Part shown: positions 23,122 to 31,702 of the stretch, in pieces
Numbering within the stretch: position 1 is the stretch's first letter
Layout: each line of letters opens with the position of its first letter
Source of the DNA: UBA11612 sp963976395
GTDB lineage: Bacteria > Pseudomonadota > Alphaproteobacteria > Rhodospirillales > Rhodospirillaceae
DNA length: 36,808 nucleotides
Direction: 5' to 3'
NCBI GenBank assembly: GCA_963976395.1
Contig: CAXBLG010000022.1
Coordinates: forward strand, 1-36,808
Translations under genes and position numbers: made by a program
Notes under the pieces: model-generated
What the model was told of the DNA's origin: nothing
The model's input: the letters and a program-made list of their open reading frames with translations, nothing else
The model's database searches: none

Positions 23122-24519
23122 TTAATGCTCTGCTGAGTCTGCCGGTAGATCGACACCGCTTTCTTTAAGCTGTGCTGCGAGTTCGCTTCTTAGCAGGCCC
23201 AGGTTCTCAGACGTATCCGCCTCGGCCCGGGCCACTAAAACCGCCTGCGTGTTTGAAGCCCGTAGCAGCCACCAGCCACCCTTTCCCGACACTCGTACTC
23301 CGTCAATATCATTGACGTCGGCATCCGAGTTCCGCAATCGAGCTTTCACTTCATCAATCACCGTGAACTTACGATCATCCGCACAAGGAAAACGAAGTTC
23401 AGGCGTGTTTATCATTGCCGGGAAGTGATTGTAGCGTTCGATCAAATCAAAAGACTCATCACGCGCCATGATGCTCAAAAATCTAACCGCTACGTAAAGA
23501 GCATCGTCGAAGCCGTAGTATTTATCGGCATAGAAAATGTGACCGCTCATCTCTCCGGCTAGAGGAGCCTTCAGCTCGGCCATTTTATTTTTGATAAGCG
23601 AGTGTCCCGTTTTCCACATCACCGCTTGACCGCCCATCCGCGCGACTTCATCAAAGAACGCTTGGCTTGCTTTAACGTCGGCAATAATCGGTGCACCTGG
23701 ATGGGTCTTCAGCACATCCTCGGCCAGAACTTGCATGATTTGATCGCCCCAAAGAATGCGACCTTGACCATCAACAATACCAATGCGATCCGCATCACCA
23801 TCGAAAGCAAACCCAACGTCAGCCTTCTCCGCCTTCACACATTCGATCAATTGCTCAAGATTTTTTGGAACCGTAGGATCAGGATGATGCGCGGGAAAAG
23901 TTCCATCAATAGCGCCGTTAATGACTATGTGGCGGCCCGGCAATGTTTTCACCAGCTCCGTCACCGCGTCTGCCCCAGCACCGTTACCGGGATCCCATAC
24001 TGCTGAGAGAACACGGCTGCCTTCAAAATCCCTCAACACCCGTTCGATGTACTGCGGGAATATCTTGTTATTTTTGATCGTTCCCTGCCCGTTTTCAACA
24101 TCACCAGCCGCGGCCAGCACTGCCAGATTCGTAATGTCCGCACCGAAGAATGGCTTCTTCCCCAGCATCATCTTAAAGCCGTTGTGAGTGGGAGGATTGT
24201 GAGACCCCGTCACCATAACGCCGCCATCCGCATCTGTCGCAAACACCGCGTAGTACAACATGGGCGTTGAGCCGCATCCGATGCGCTCGACGTTGATCCC
24301 CGCCGCCGTTAAGCCCTCGACGAGCGCCGCCTCCATGTCGGGCGAACTCAATCGTCCATCATAGCCCACGCACACACGTGATCCGCCGTTGCGACGAACG
24401 ATCGTACCAAACAACCGGCCTACCGCACGCGCATCATCCGTAGACAAGGTTTCTCCGACAATGCCGCGGATATCGTATTCGCGCAAAACACTCGAATGGA
24501 ACTCATGGGTAAACGTCAT
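23122..24519 (-). CDS. Phosphomannomutase/phosphoglucomutase
   Basis: Alpha-D-phosphohexomutase of the AlgC/ManB group, interconverting 6-phospho and 1-phospho sugars. The phosphoserine is in VMVTGSHNPPTHNGFKMM (Ser106), the metal loop is AFDGDADRIGIVD, the sugar-specificity loop is GEMSGHIFYADKYYGFDD, and the phosphate-binding C-terminal segment is RASNTQAVLVARAEA. The GEMSGH form is that of dual-specificity PMM/PGM enzymes. At 465 residues it is full length. It follows ugd by 15 bases and, with galU, can supply glucose-1-phosphate for UDP-sugar synthesis. Confidence 0.92.
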   Translation of the reverse strand: MTFTHEFHSSVLREYDIRGIVGETLSTDDARAVGRLFGTIVRRNGGSRVCVGYDGRLSSPDMEAALVEGLTAAGINVERIGCGSTPMLYYAVFATDADGGVMVTGSHNPPTHNGFKMMLGKKPFFGADITNLAVLAAAGDVENGQGTIKNNKIFPQYIERVLRDFEGSRVLSAVWDPGNGAGADAVTELVKTLPGRHIVINGAIDGTFPAHHPDPTVPKNLEQLIECVKAEKADVGFAFDGDADRIGIVDGQGRILWGDQIMQVLAEDVLKTHPGAPIIADVKASQAFFDEVARMGGQAVMWKTGHSLIKNKMAELKAPLAGEMSGHIFYADKYYGFDDALYVAVRFLSIMARDESFDLIERYNHFPAMINTPELRFPCADDRKFTVIDEVKARLRNSDADVNDIDGVRVSGKGGWWLLRASNTQAVLVARAEADTSENLGLLRSELAAQLKESGVDLPADSAEH

Positions 24520-24534
24520 AATTTAATGAACAAC

Positions 24535-25845
24535 CTATGCAATGGGTCGACCGATACACGTATAGCTGAAGCCGGCCGTTTTCATATCACCCGGCGAGTA
24601 AATATTTCGAAGATCAATCATGATGGGATGGCTTAGAAGCGATTTCACACGCTCCAGATCAAGATTGCGGAACTGATTCCATTCCGTGAGTAAGACCACG
24701 GCATCCGCCCCTTTCATCGCATCATAAGCGTCTTCACCATATGCAATATCAGATAGCAGAGTCTTGGCTTCGCCCATGCCTTCCGGATCGAATGCTCGCA
24801 CCGAGGCGCCCGCCTTTTGGAGTGCGGGAACTATCGCCAAACTAGCGGCATCGCGCATGTCGTCGGTATTGGGTTTGAATGTCAGGCCCAAGATCGCGAT
24901 GGTTTTACCTTTCACATTCCCGCCGCACGCGTCGATAATCTTGCCCGCCATACGCACTTTACGTTGCTCATTGACCTCCACGACCGTCTCGATAATCCGC
25001 AGCGGCGAGCCTGAATCCTGAGCGGTTTTAACTAACGCCAAAGTATCTTTGGGAAAGCAAGACCCGCCGTATCCTGGGCCGGGGTGAAGAAACTTACGAC
25101 CAATTCGTCCGTCCAATCCAATCCCCCGCGCGACATCGTGCACATCCGCGCCAACCTTTTCACACAGGTCTGCAATCTCATTGATAAAGCTGATCTTCGT
25201 CGCCAAAAATGTGTTGGCCGCATATTTTACCAATTCCGAGGTTTCCAGAGAGGTAAATAAAATTGGAGTCTCTATGAGGTACAGCACCCGGTAAAGCTGG
25301 CGCATAACTGTTTGCGCACGCTCGGTTTCAGCCCCAATAACAACACGGTCCGGCCGCATAAAATCATTGATGGCGGACCCTTCGCGCAGAAATTCCGGAT
25401 TAGAGACAACGTCAAATTCCAAGTCGGGACGTGCGGTACGGATGATTTTTTCGACTTGGCGGCCCGTACCGACCGGTACCGTAGACTTAGTCACGACGAC
25501 AGCGTAACCGGTCAGATGCCCCGCAATGTCCATGGCCGCGCCATGCACGTATGAAAGGTCGGCGTGACCATCCCCGCGGCGGCTAGGTGTGCCCACAGCA
25601 ATAAAAACGGCGTCAGCACCCGCAATCGCTTCCTTCAGATTTGTTGTAAATACCAATCGACCGGCATCGGCATTGTTTTTGACAAGCTCGTCCAGACCTG
25701 GCTCGTAGATCGGAATCTCGCCTTTTTTTAAGCGTTCGATTTTTGATTCATCGCGATCAACGCATGTGACATTGACGCCGAACTCGGCAAAGCATGCTCC
25801 CGATACCAGTCCGACATATCCGGTTCCAATCATTGCTATGCGCAT
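24535..25845 (-). CDS. ugd: UDP-glucose 6-dehydrogenase
   Basis: NAD-dependent four-electron oxidation of UDP-glucose to UDP-glucuronate. The Rossmann start MRIAMIGTGYVGLVSGACFAEFG-like segment (residues 1-23), VGTPSRRGDGHADLSYV, TKSTVPVGTG, SNPEFLREGSAI and the catalytic cysteine in GYGGSCFPKDTLAL (Cys263) are all present, and 436 residues is standard. AGAGGA precedes the ATG. It sits between galU and the hexomutase gene in one operon; the product feeds capsule, exopolysaccharide or LPS. Confidence 0.97.
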   Translation of the reverse strand: MRIAMIGTGYVGLVSGACFAEFGVNVTCVDRDESKIERLKKGEIPIYEPGLDELVKNNADAGRLVFTTNLKEAIAGADAVFIAVGTPSRRGDGHADLSYVHGAAMDIAGHLTGYAVVVTKSTVPVGTGRQVEKIIRTARPDLEFDVVSNPEFLREGSAINDFMRPDRVVIGAETERAQTVMRQLYRVLYLIETPILFTSLETSELVKYAANTFLATKISFINEIADLCEKVGADVHDVARGIGLDGRIGRKFLHPGPGYGGSCFPKDTLALVKTAQDSGSPLRIIETVVEVNEQRKVRMAGKIIDACGGNVKGKTIAILGLTFKPNTDDMRDAASLAIVPALQKAGASVRAFDPEGMGEAKTLLSDIAYGEDAYDAMKGADAVVLLTEWNQFRNLDLERVKSLLSHPIMIDLRNIYSPGDMKTAGFSYTCIGRPIA

Positions 25846-25871
25846 GACGTGTCCTCTAAAGTTCTATAAAT

Positions 25872-26750
25872 CTAGTTTTGTTCGAGTAGGGCGCGCAGCA
25901 GCGGCTTTAACTTTTCGGACATCTCCGGGTTGGTGAGCGCAAATGCCACATTTGCCTCAACAAAGCCAACCTGATTTCCGCAGTCATAGCGCGCGCCCTC
26001 GAACCGCAAACCATGAAACGGTAAGTCTTTAAGCGTGCTATTGAGCGCATCGGTCAATTGAATTTCACCGCCGGCGCCTCGTGTATGATTATCCAAGGCC
26101 TTAAATACGGCAGCATCTAGAACATACCGGCCGATAATCGCCAACGTGGACGGCGCGCTTTCGGGCGAAGGTTTTTCAACCAACCCCCTTGCCTTGGCAA
26201 GCCGTCCCTTTTCCGACAACACATCAAGAATTCCGTATCTGTTGGTCTTTTCCTGCGGTACGTCTTCGACTGCGACCACATGCCCTCCGACTTCCGCATA
26301 AGCATCCATAAGTTGCTTCAAGCAGGGAGTCTTTGACAGAACCATATCGTCAGGCAAAAGGACGGCGAAGGGTTCATCGCCGACAAGCTCTCGCGCACAC
26401 CATACAGCATGACCAAGTCCAAGCGGCTCGTTCTGCTTCACCGTATGGACCGAGCCTTTCGGCAAAGTAGCAGCCTGTACCAAAGACACCTCGGCATCCT
26501 TACCGCGAGCTTTCAGCATTTTTTCCAAGTCATCATGCTGCGCGAAATGAGCCGCGATTGACTCCTTGCCGTCAGATGTCACAAAAATGAAATGTTCGAT
26601 ACCCGCAGCCAAGGCCTCTTCGACCGCATATTGAATGACAGGCTTATCCACAACCGGGATCATTTCTTTCGGAATTACTTTTGTGGCTGGAAGAAAACGG
26701 GTGCCGAGACCGGCGACCGGAAAAACCGCCTTACGCACAGGCTGGGACAT
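25872..26750 (-). CDS. galU: UTP-glucose-1-phosphate uridylyltransferase
   Basis: Makes UDP-glucose from UTP and glucose-1-phosphate. The nucleotidyl-transferase opening FPVAGLGTRFLPATKVIPKE-type signature (residues 10-29), VVDKPVIQYAVEEA, LPDDMVL and the VEKP segment are clear; 292 residues is normal. AAGGA lies six bases before the ATG, and a TATATAA stretch near 26760 could be the -10 of the operon promoter. First gene of galU-ugd-hexomutase. A DnaA-box 9-mer at 26644-26652 falls inside the conserved coding motif VVDKP and is probably incidental. Confidence 0.97.
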   Translation of the reverse strand: MSQPVRKAVFPVAGLGTRFLPATKVIPKEMIPVVDKPVIQYAVEEALAAGIEHFIFVTSDGKESIAAHFAQHDDLEKMLKARGKDAEVSLVQAATLPKGSVHTVKQNEPLGLGHAVWCARELVGDEPFAVLLPDDMVLSKTPCLKQLMDAYAEVGGHVVAVEDVPQEKTNRYGILDVLSEKGRLAKARGLVEKPSPESAPSTLAIIGRYVLDAAVFKALDNHTRGAGGEIQLTDALNSTLKDLPFHGLRFEGARYDCGNQVGFVEANVAFALTNPEMSEKLKPLLRALLEQN

Positions 26751-26869
26751 GCAAGGTCCTTATATAAAACACGTTTGAGATACCAAAACATTTACCGGTG
26801 CGAACGACCAGAGACAAATTTGTGCCACGGCGGGCTGAACGAGACAACCCGCCCGCAACGCAGCATATC

Positions 26870-27616
26870 CTAACGTTTCAAGAGAGTATCTTTAGCTTGA
26901 TTGACTTTAGCAGCCAAATAGTCCGAACCACCCCGATCCGGGTGAAGCTGTGACATCAAATGCCGATAAGCCGCCTTGATTGCCCCATGGTCCGCATCCG
27001 GACCAACACCCAAGACTTTACGAGCTTCCTCGTCCGACATGATGCCGGATTGCGCAGGAGCAGAGTGCTCGTCACCACCACCTTCATCTGCGCCCCCTCT
27101 CCACTCCGGATGTACCCGGTCCATGTAAGCTTCCAGCAGATGTAGTGAGTCTGGGTCTGATTGCACTTCGAGTAGTAGCGCGCTGAGATCCTGCTCGCTC
27201 AACTCTCCCAAGCGGCGACCTTTGAACGATCCCTGCCGAACTTCACCATCCATCGCTCCGGTTGCATGATCAAGTTGCATGCTCAGGAAATCGCTTTCAA
27301 CTTGCGATGACTGCCCCTCGCCGGAACTGCCGCCCATCCCGCGGCCAAATCCAAACCCGCGAAACATGCCGCCCATTTGGCGGCCCATTTGAATCATATT
27401 AAAAACGCGCCATATCCAACCAATAAAGCCGATAAAAACGGCAAAGGCCGCACCAAGCCGACCTGTCGCGGCTAGACCAATAATGACCAGGGCGAGAAGC
27501 GAAACACCGCCCCACCGTACCGACTTTTTCAAAGTCTTTACGTCGGCATCCGCATACCATTTCAACAGCAACACACCCGCGACCAAAGCAAATAGGCCCA
27601 ATAAAATGGCGGCCAT
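26870..27616 (-). CDS. Membrane-anchored J-domain protein
   Basis: DnaJ-class co-chaperone anchored in the inner membrane. Two or three N-terminal hydrophobic segments (about 2-19, 36-50, 55-72) are followed by a Gly/Met-rich stretch, a helical middle region (LSEQDLSALLLEVQSDPDSLHLLEAYMD), and a C-terminal J domain (about 193-248) containing the HPD tripeptide (225-227) needed to stimulate DnaK. The layout, with membrane segments first and the J domain last, resembles mitochondrial Tim14/Pam18. The ATG is one base after the stop of the VWA gene, with GGAAAG inside that gene's end, so translation is coupled. Its client is unknown. Confidence 0.85.
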   Translation of the reverse strand: MAAILLGLFALVAGVLLLKWYADADVKTLKKSVRWGGVSLLALVIIGLAATGRLGAAFAVFIGFIGWIWRVFNMIQMGRQMGGMFRGFGFGRGMGGSSGEGQSSQVESDFLSMQLDHATGAMDGEVRQGSFKGRRLGELSEQDLSALLLEVQSDPDSLHLLEAYMDRVHPEWRGGADEGGGDEHSAPAQSGIMSDEEARKVLGVGPDADHGAIKAAYRHLMSQLHPDRGGSDYLAAKVNQAKDTLLKR

Positions 27617-27617
27617 T

Positions 27618-28334
27618 TTAAGTCTTTCCGCTTAACTGGTGAGTGAGGCGCAGAATCGCTCCGCCCTCCTTACGCCCGTAATTTTCAAGAGCCTTACGGC
27701 CACCGGCGGCAAATATGGCGACCGCCTTCAACAAATCGCGCAACTGCTGTGGACTGTTGGCATCAAAACTCGAATACGCGCCCCGCGTCAGTTGCGCAAT
27801 CTGCCTTAAGATCGAACCGGCAGGCTCAAAGCCGCCCTCATGAAACACAAAAACCGGCACTCCGCGCAGACCAAGCTCACCCGCAGCCGCCATGATTTGA
27901 TCGGGCAATTCCTCTACCGCATCGCCAATAAAGACGACCGCATTTACTTTGCCGCGTTTAGATTCTGCCGCAGCGTGTTTAAGCACCCGCTCGATCTGGG
28001 TCGGGCCGCCTAAAACACTGACGCTGCGCATAAGATTCACAACACGATCAGCGTTTCCGAGCCAAGGACTAGCCCCGAAGTCCATGAGGCCGCGATAGTA
28101 AACAAGTTGCACATCCAGACCGCCGACGCTCGCGGCCTCTTGAAACATGTCGGTTTGAATAGCCATGGCCTGCGCCCACGACGGCCCACGGCTGGCAGTT
28201 GCGTCCATGGCGAATATCAGACGGCCGTTTTTACCATCTGGAGTCCGCATGGGCGTTCCGGCCGCTTTCTTTAAGAAGGCTGCAACATCGCCGCCGGCGG
28301 ATCGTTTAACGGGAACCTTACGCGGAGGCGCCAT
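27618..28334 (-). CDS. VWA-domain protein in the mipZ operon
   Basis: No named family recognised beyond the von Willebrand A fold. The MIDAS motif appears as FAMDATASRG (Asp44, Thr46, Ser48; canonical DxSxS with Thr at the third position), with the later VVFIGDAVEEL strand supplying the other acidic ligand. A short Lys/Arg-rich N-terminus precedes it; no signal peptide or span, so cytoplasmic. The start at 28334 is chosen for AAGGA seven bases upstream; it overlaps the end of mipZ by 17 bases. The J-domain gene begins one base after its stop. Function unknown; VWA proteins often mediate metal-dependent protein contacts. Confidence 0.8.
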   Translation of the reverse strand: MAPPRKVPVKRSAGGDVAAFLKKAAGTPMRTPDGKNGRLIFAMDATASRGPSWAQAMAIQTDMFQEAASVGGLDVQLVYYRGLMDFGASPWLGNADRVVNLMRSVSVLGGPTQIERVLKHAAAESKRGKVNAVVFIGDAVEELPDQIMAAAGELGLRGVPVFVFHEGGFEPAGSILRQIAQLTRGAYSSFDANSPQQLRDLLKAVAIFAAGGRKALENYGRKEGGAILRLTHQLSGKT

Positions 28335-29193
28335 GGCGCATCCTTGCCGCTCCAGCCGACGGGAGCCCGACACTTACACTGCCCGTCTCCAACGTGCTTT
28401 GCAGACCAAGAGCCATAACCAGCGACCTCAATTCTTGGCGAGCCGCCACATGCGACATTGCCAGACCACCGCATTCGCCCAAAACAGCAAGGTCTTCCAC
28501 GGTTAAGCCATCGAGAAACAGTTCGCGGTAAATGACACGTTCGGCGATCCCGTCCGCCACGCGAAAGCCAATGCGCTTTGCTAAGTCGTTTAACAGACGG
28601 CCCATCAATCTTTTATTGCGGGCATCCAACTGTCCCAGACGATTGCGCACAACAACCCAGTCTATCGACCCTCCATCTCGGCGGGCACGATCCTGCTTAG
28701 CCTTCCAGACCCGCTCAGCGTAGTGGCTGGGTCTTTGAATGACGCGCTTAATCGGATCAACCAGCGCCAGCACGTCTAGGTCTATGAGACTATCGTTGAT
28801 CGGTGTAACGATCACATCGGCATGAGAGTGCGCGAAATGCGAAAGTTCACTGTCATGCCCCGGCGTGTCAATTATAGCCACGTCATATCCGGCAAGTTCA
28901 TCTAGAACCTGAGTGAACTCGGCCTCGCTTTCCGCCGGGGTCAGGGACGGAGACAATATGTGATGAGACGAAAGCGGAATAGACGCCCCATGACGTGCTG
29001 CGTAAGCTGTCCGATTTCCGGTATAGCGGGTAAACGTTCCTTGCCGTGAATCCAGATCGACCGTCGCCACCATAAGCCCGCGATTGAGCAAAACGACGGC
29101 AAGGTGCATGGCGAGGGTAGATTTACCCGTCCCGCCCTTCTCATTTCCAAGGACGATCACGCGCGGCCGCCCTGCCGCACTAAGGTTGCTCAT
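28318..29193 (-). CDS. mipZ: Division-plane positioning ATPase MipZ
   Basis: ParA/MinD-type ATPase that forms a gradient from the ParB-parS complexes and keeps FtsZ away from the poles in Alphaproteobacteria. Numbered from ATG 29193: RVIVLGNEKGGTGKST carries the deviant Walker A with signature Lys19 and Lys24; then VATVDLDSRQGTFTRY, VAIIDTPGHDSELSHFAH, VTPINDSLIDLDVLALVDP, and WVVVRNRLGQLDARNKR, close to Caulobacter MipZ throughout. VIYRELFLDGLTVEDL near the C-terminus is also MipZ-like. About 291 residues. The frame extends upstream to 29274, but the family starts here. Divergent from the LhgO-like gene; followed by VWA and J-domain genes. Confidence 0.93.
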   Translation of the reverse strand: MSNLSAAGRPRVIVLGNEKGGTGKSTLAMHLAVVLLNRGLMVATVDLDSRQGTFTRYTGNRTAYAARHGASIPLSSHHILSPSLTPAESEAEFTQVLDELAGYDVAIIDTPGHDSELSHFAHSHADVIVTPINDSLIDLDVLALVDPIKRVIQRPSHYAERVWKAKQDRARRDGGSIDWVVVRNRLGQLDARNKRLMGRLLNDLAKRIGFRVADGIAERVIYRELFLDGLTVEDLAVLGECGGLAMSHVAARQELRSLVMALGLQSTLETGSVSVGLPSAGAARMRHGASA

Positions 29194-29313
29194 GAATTTC
29201 TGCCAAGGTGTTGAAACATATTTAGACTTTAGCTCTGGAATGCCCCTACCGCAACTTGACCGATTGCACGGCACCGCCCAAACTCGGCACGAACAAGCAT
29301 ATAGTCTGGTCTT

Positions 29314-30411
29314 ATGGAAACAGCTGATTGTGTAGTGATAGGTGCCGGAGTTGTCGGCCTCGCGGTCGCCCGCGCCATGGCCCGAAAGGGCCGCGAAGTG
29401 CTCATCCTAGAATCTGCGGACGATTTTGGAACGGAGACAAGTTCGCGTAACAGCGAAGTCATTCACGCTGGGATTTTTTACGAGCACGGCAGCTTCAAGG
29501 AGCGCCTGTGCATCGAGGGACGCGACAAACTTTATGCGTTTTGCGACGCCTATGGCGTCACATACAAACGAACGACGAAACTCGTCTATGCCGCCAACGA
29601 AGACGAAGTTCCGCACTTAAAAAAATTGCAGATGCACGCCGCGAACGCCGGGGTTCATATGACCTGGATGAACGGCAAAGACACTGCCCGGCTCGAACCA
29701 CAGCTTCACTGCGCAGCGGCATTGCATTCCCCGTTAACCGGTATCATCGACAGCCATGCCTACATGTTGGCCTTGCTTGGTGATGCGGAATCACATGGAT
29801 CGACAATCGCCTACAATAGCCCTGTAACCGGCGGGCGCGATGGTGGGAACGGTGTGGAAATCGACATTGCCGGCACAGCATCTATGAGTCTCAAGGCACG
29901 CACTGTTATCAATTGCGCTGGTCTTGGAGCCCAGACCATCAGCGAGGGGATCAAAGGCCTGTCTGCGAAGTCGATACCGCAGCTTCACTACGCCAAAGGC
30001 AGCTACTTCTATCTTACCGGAAAACCACCCTTTAAGCGGTTGATCTATCCCCTGCCCGGCGCCACCAGCCTTGGCTTGCATTATACCCTTGATTTATCTG
30101 GTCAGGGTCGCTTTGGACCGGACATTGAATATGTTAATTCGATTGACTACATCGTGGACGAAAGTCGCGCGGATAGCTTTTACGCTGCTGTCCGCAGGTA
30201 CTGGCCGGACCTACCCGATGGTGCACTGCGGCCCGGATACAGCGGGATTCGCCCAAAACTGCAAGGTCCAGACGAGCCCCGTCGCGACTTTGAGATTCAA
30301 GGCCCGGACGTCACCGGCGTTAACGGTTTCGTTGCCCTTTACGGCATAGAATCGCCTGGACTGACCTCCAGTTTGGCCATAGCCGACACCGTAGCGGAGC
30401 GCTTGCCCTGA
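29314..30411 (+). CDS. FAD-dependent oxidoreductase, L-2-hydroxyglutarate oxidase (LhgO)-like
   Basis: DAO-superfamily flavoenzyme. The dinucleotide-binding GAGVVGLAVARAM is at the N-terminus, followed by the LhgO-type SSRNSEVIHAGIFYEHGSFKERLCIEG and the FAD/substrate segments VINCAGLGAQ, YAKGSYFYL and PGYSGIRPKL. It probably oxidises L-2-hydroxyglutarate or a similar 2-hydroxyacid, passing electrons to quinone or oxygen; substrate is by family. 365 residues, slightly shorter than E. coli LhgO. No good RBS, so it may have a very short leader. Its TGA shares one base with the ATG of the next gene. Confidence 0.85.
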   Translation: METADCVVIGAGVVGLAVARAMARKGREVLILESADDFGTETSSRNSEVIHAGIFYEHGSFKERLCIEGRDKLYAFCDAYGVTYKRTTKLVYAANEDEVPHLKKLQMHAANAGVHMTWMNGKDTARLEPQLHCAAALHSPLTGIIDSHAYMLALLGDAESHGSTIAYNSPVTGGRDGGNGVEIDIAGTASMSLKARTVINCAGLGAQTISEGIKGLSAKSIPQLHYAKGSYFYLTGKPPFKRLIYPLPGATSLGLHYTLDLSGQGRFGPDIEYVNSIDYIVDESRADSFYAAVRRYWPDLPDGALRPGYSGIRPKLQGPDEPRRDFEIQGPDVTGVNGFVALYGIESPGLTSSLAIADTVAERLP

Positions 30412-31691
30412 TGCGCATGCCCCACCTTCACTTCCACACAACCCTATACGCGGCCGGCGTTGTGCTTAGCTTCGTAGCCACGTCATATGCCTGGGCTCAA
30501 GAGCGGCCCTTGGGTCCACCACCCGGTGTCGGCCAAAATCTTGAAGGGCAGGCAACCGAACCTCTGGAGCAACGTGAAGAAAGCCCTCTCATTCCGGTCG
30601 CCCCAGGTCAGGGCCCGTTCTCAAACGGAACAACCCCCGACCTTCTCAGTGGAACGCGGATGATCCTTGGGGATTTAAATATCCTCGACATCCCTCTGCA
30701 GGATATACCCAACTATCGCAGTTATATGCGCGATATGGTCGAAGAACTCGCACTTTACGCACAACGCCGCGATCCGAATTTCATCGTTGTGACCCGTCCC
30801 GGCTTCGACCTTCTCACCTGGAGCCAGCGTGAATACGATCTGGCAGAAGTGAAGCGCGACCCCGACCTGAACATCACACCGGACGCTATTGCCCCGGCAG
30901 GTATGCCCATGCGCCGCTACATTCAAGCAATCGACGGTATTGTCTTGAATGGACAGTTTTGCGCCCCTCTGCGCGTGCCTCAGTCTGATCTGCGCGGTAT
31001 GTTGAATTTGGGCCTCCAAGCCCTATCCATTGAACACTGCCGCAACACCGACATGGCATCGGCAGGCCTAAATGCCGCAATCAACACCAATGTCGTTGCC
31101 CACATCGATCTCGACGGCAAAGACACGTTTGATCGCATCCCGGCAGCCCGCCCCTCGCCCGAAAACTCAGAGAATGTCGAGAATCTGCGCGCGGCCCGCA
31201 ACATGCTGGTCTCTCTGCGCTCTCGCTCGTTTGGATCGCGGCGGGAATGGCTTGGCGCCTTACAGGACACCAACTATGACGTGTTGATGGTTGATGCCTT
31301 TTATAACGGCAACGAACCCCTAACCAAGGACGATGTCCACCAGCTTAAATTCAAACAGATGGGCGCGCGGCGTCTTGTGCTCGCGCTCATGAATATCGGC
31401 TACGCTGATGACGAAAGATACTATTGGCAACGTGATTGGCAGATCGGCGCACCGACATGGATTAAAGCCCATGGCCCCGACCACCCCGGCCAATATGTGA
31501 TCGAGTTTTGGAATCCCGCCTGGAAAGCCATCGTCGGACGATATTTTCAGGGCCTCATGGATCTTGGGTTTGACGGCGTAGTGCTCGACGGTGCCGAGGC
31601 CTATCGTCGCTGGGAGTTCATGACTCCGATAGACCCAAAAGCGTCCGCAATGATCGAAGATGATGAAGACGAGGAAAGCGGCGCGCCTTAG
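30411..31691 (+). CDS. Exported TM1410/GH114-like TIM-barrel protein, apparently permuted
   Basis: A signal peptide (cleavage likely AWA/Q at 29-30) and a Pro/Gly-rich stretch (to about 80) precede the fold. Residues 288-401 match the first half of TM1410-like/GH114 (polygalactosaminidase-type) barrels: YDVLMVDAFYNG, RRLVLALMNIGYADDERYYW, the GPDHPGQYVIEFWNPAWKAIVGRYF strand region and GFDGVVLDGAEAY with Asp393. In the family the next part is a helix and strand with a (F)VxxIAxYA...PNFxVIPQNG pattern; here a similar piece lies at the N-terminus (MRDMVEELALYAQRRDPNFIVV, AIDGIVL) and the C-terminus ends in an acidic tail. This suggests a circular permutation. A carbohydrate-related periplasmic role is likely but unproven. 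Start is coupled to the LhgO-like stop (TGATG). Confidence 0.72.
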   Translation: MRMPHLHFHTTLYAAGVVLSFVATSYAWAQERPLGPPPGVGQNLEGQATEPLEQREESPLIPVAPGQGPFSNGTTPDLLSGTRMILGDLNILDIPLQDIPNYRSYMRDMVEELALYAQRRDPNFIVVTRPGFDLLTWSQREYDLAEVKRDPDLNITPDAIAPAGMPMRRYIQAIDGIVLNGQFCAPLRVPQSDLRGMLNLGLQALSIEHCRNTDMASAGLNAAINTNVVAHIDLDGKDTFDRIPAARPSPENSENVENLRAARNMLVSLRSRSFGSRREWLGALQDTNYDVLMVDAFYNGNEPLTKDDVHQLKFKQMGARRLVLALMNIGYADDERYYWQRDWQIGAPTWIKAHGPDHPGQYVIEFWNPAWKAIVGRYFQGLMDLGFDGVVLDGAEAYRRWEFMTPIDPKASAMIEDDEDEESGAP

Positions 31692-31702
31692 CCTCTCCTT
31701 GC

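Noticed and set aside
26644..26652. Third DnaA-box 9-mer
   Set aside because: Lies inside galU and is encoded by the conserved VVDKP motif, so codon use explains it.
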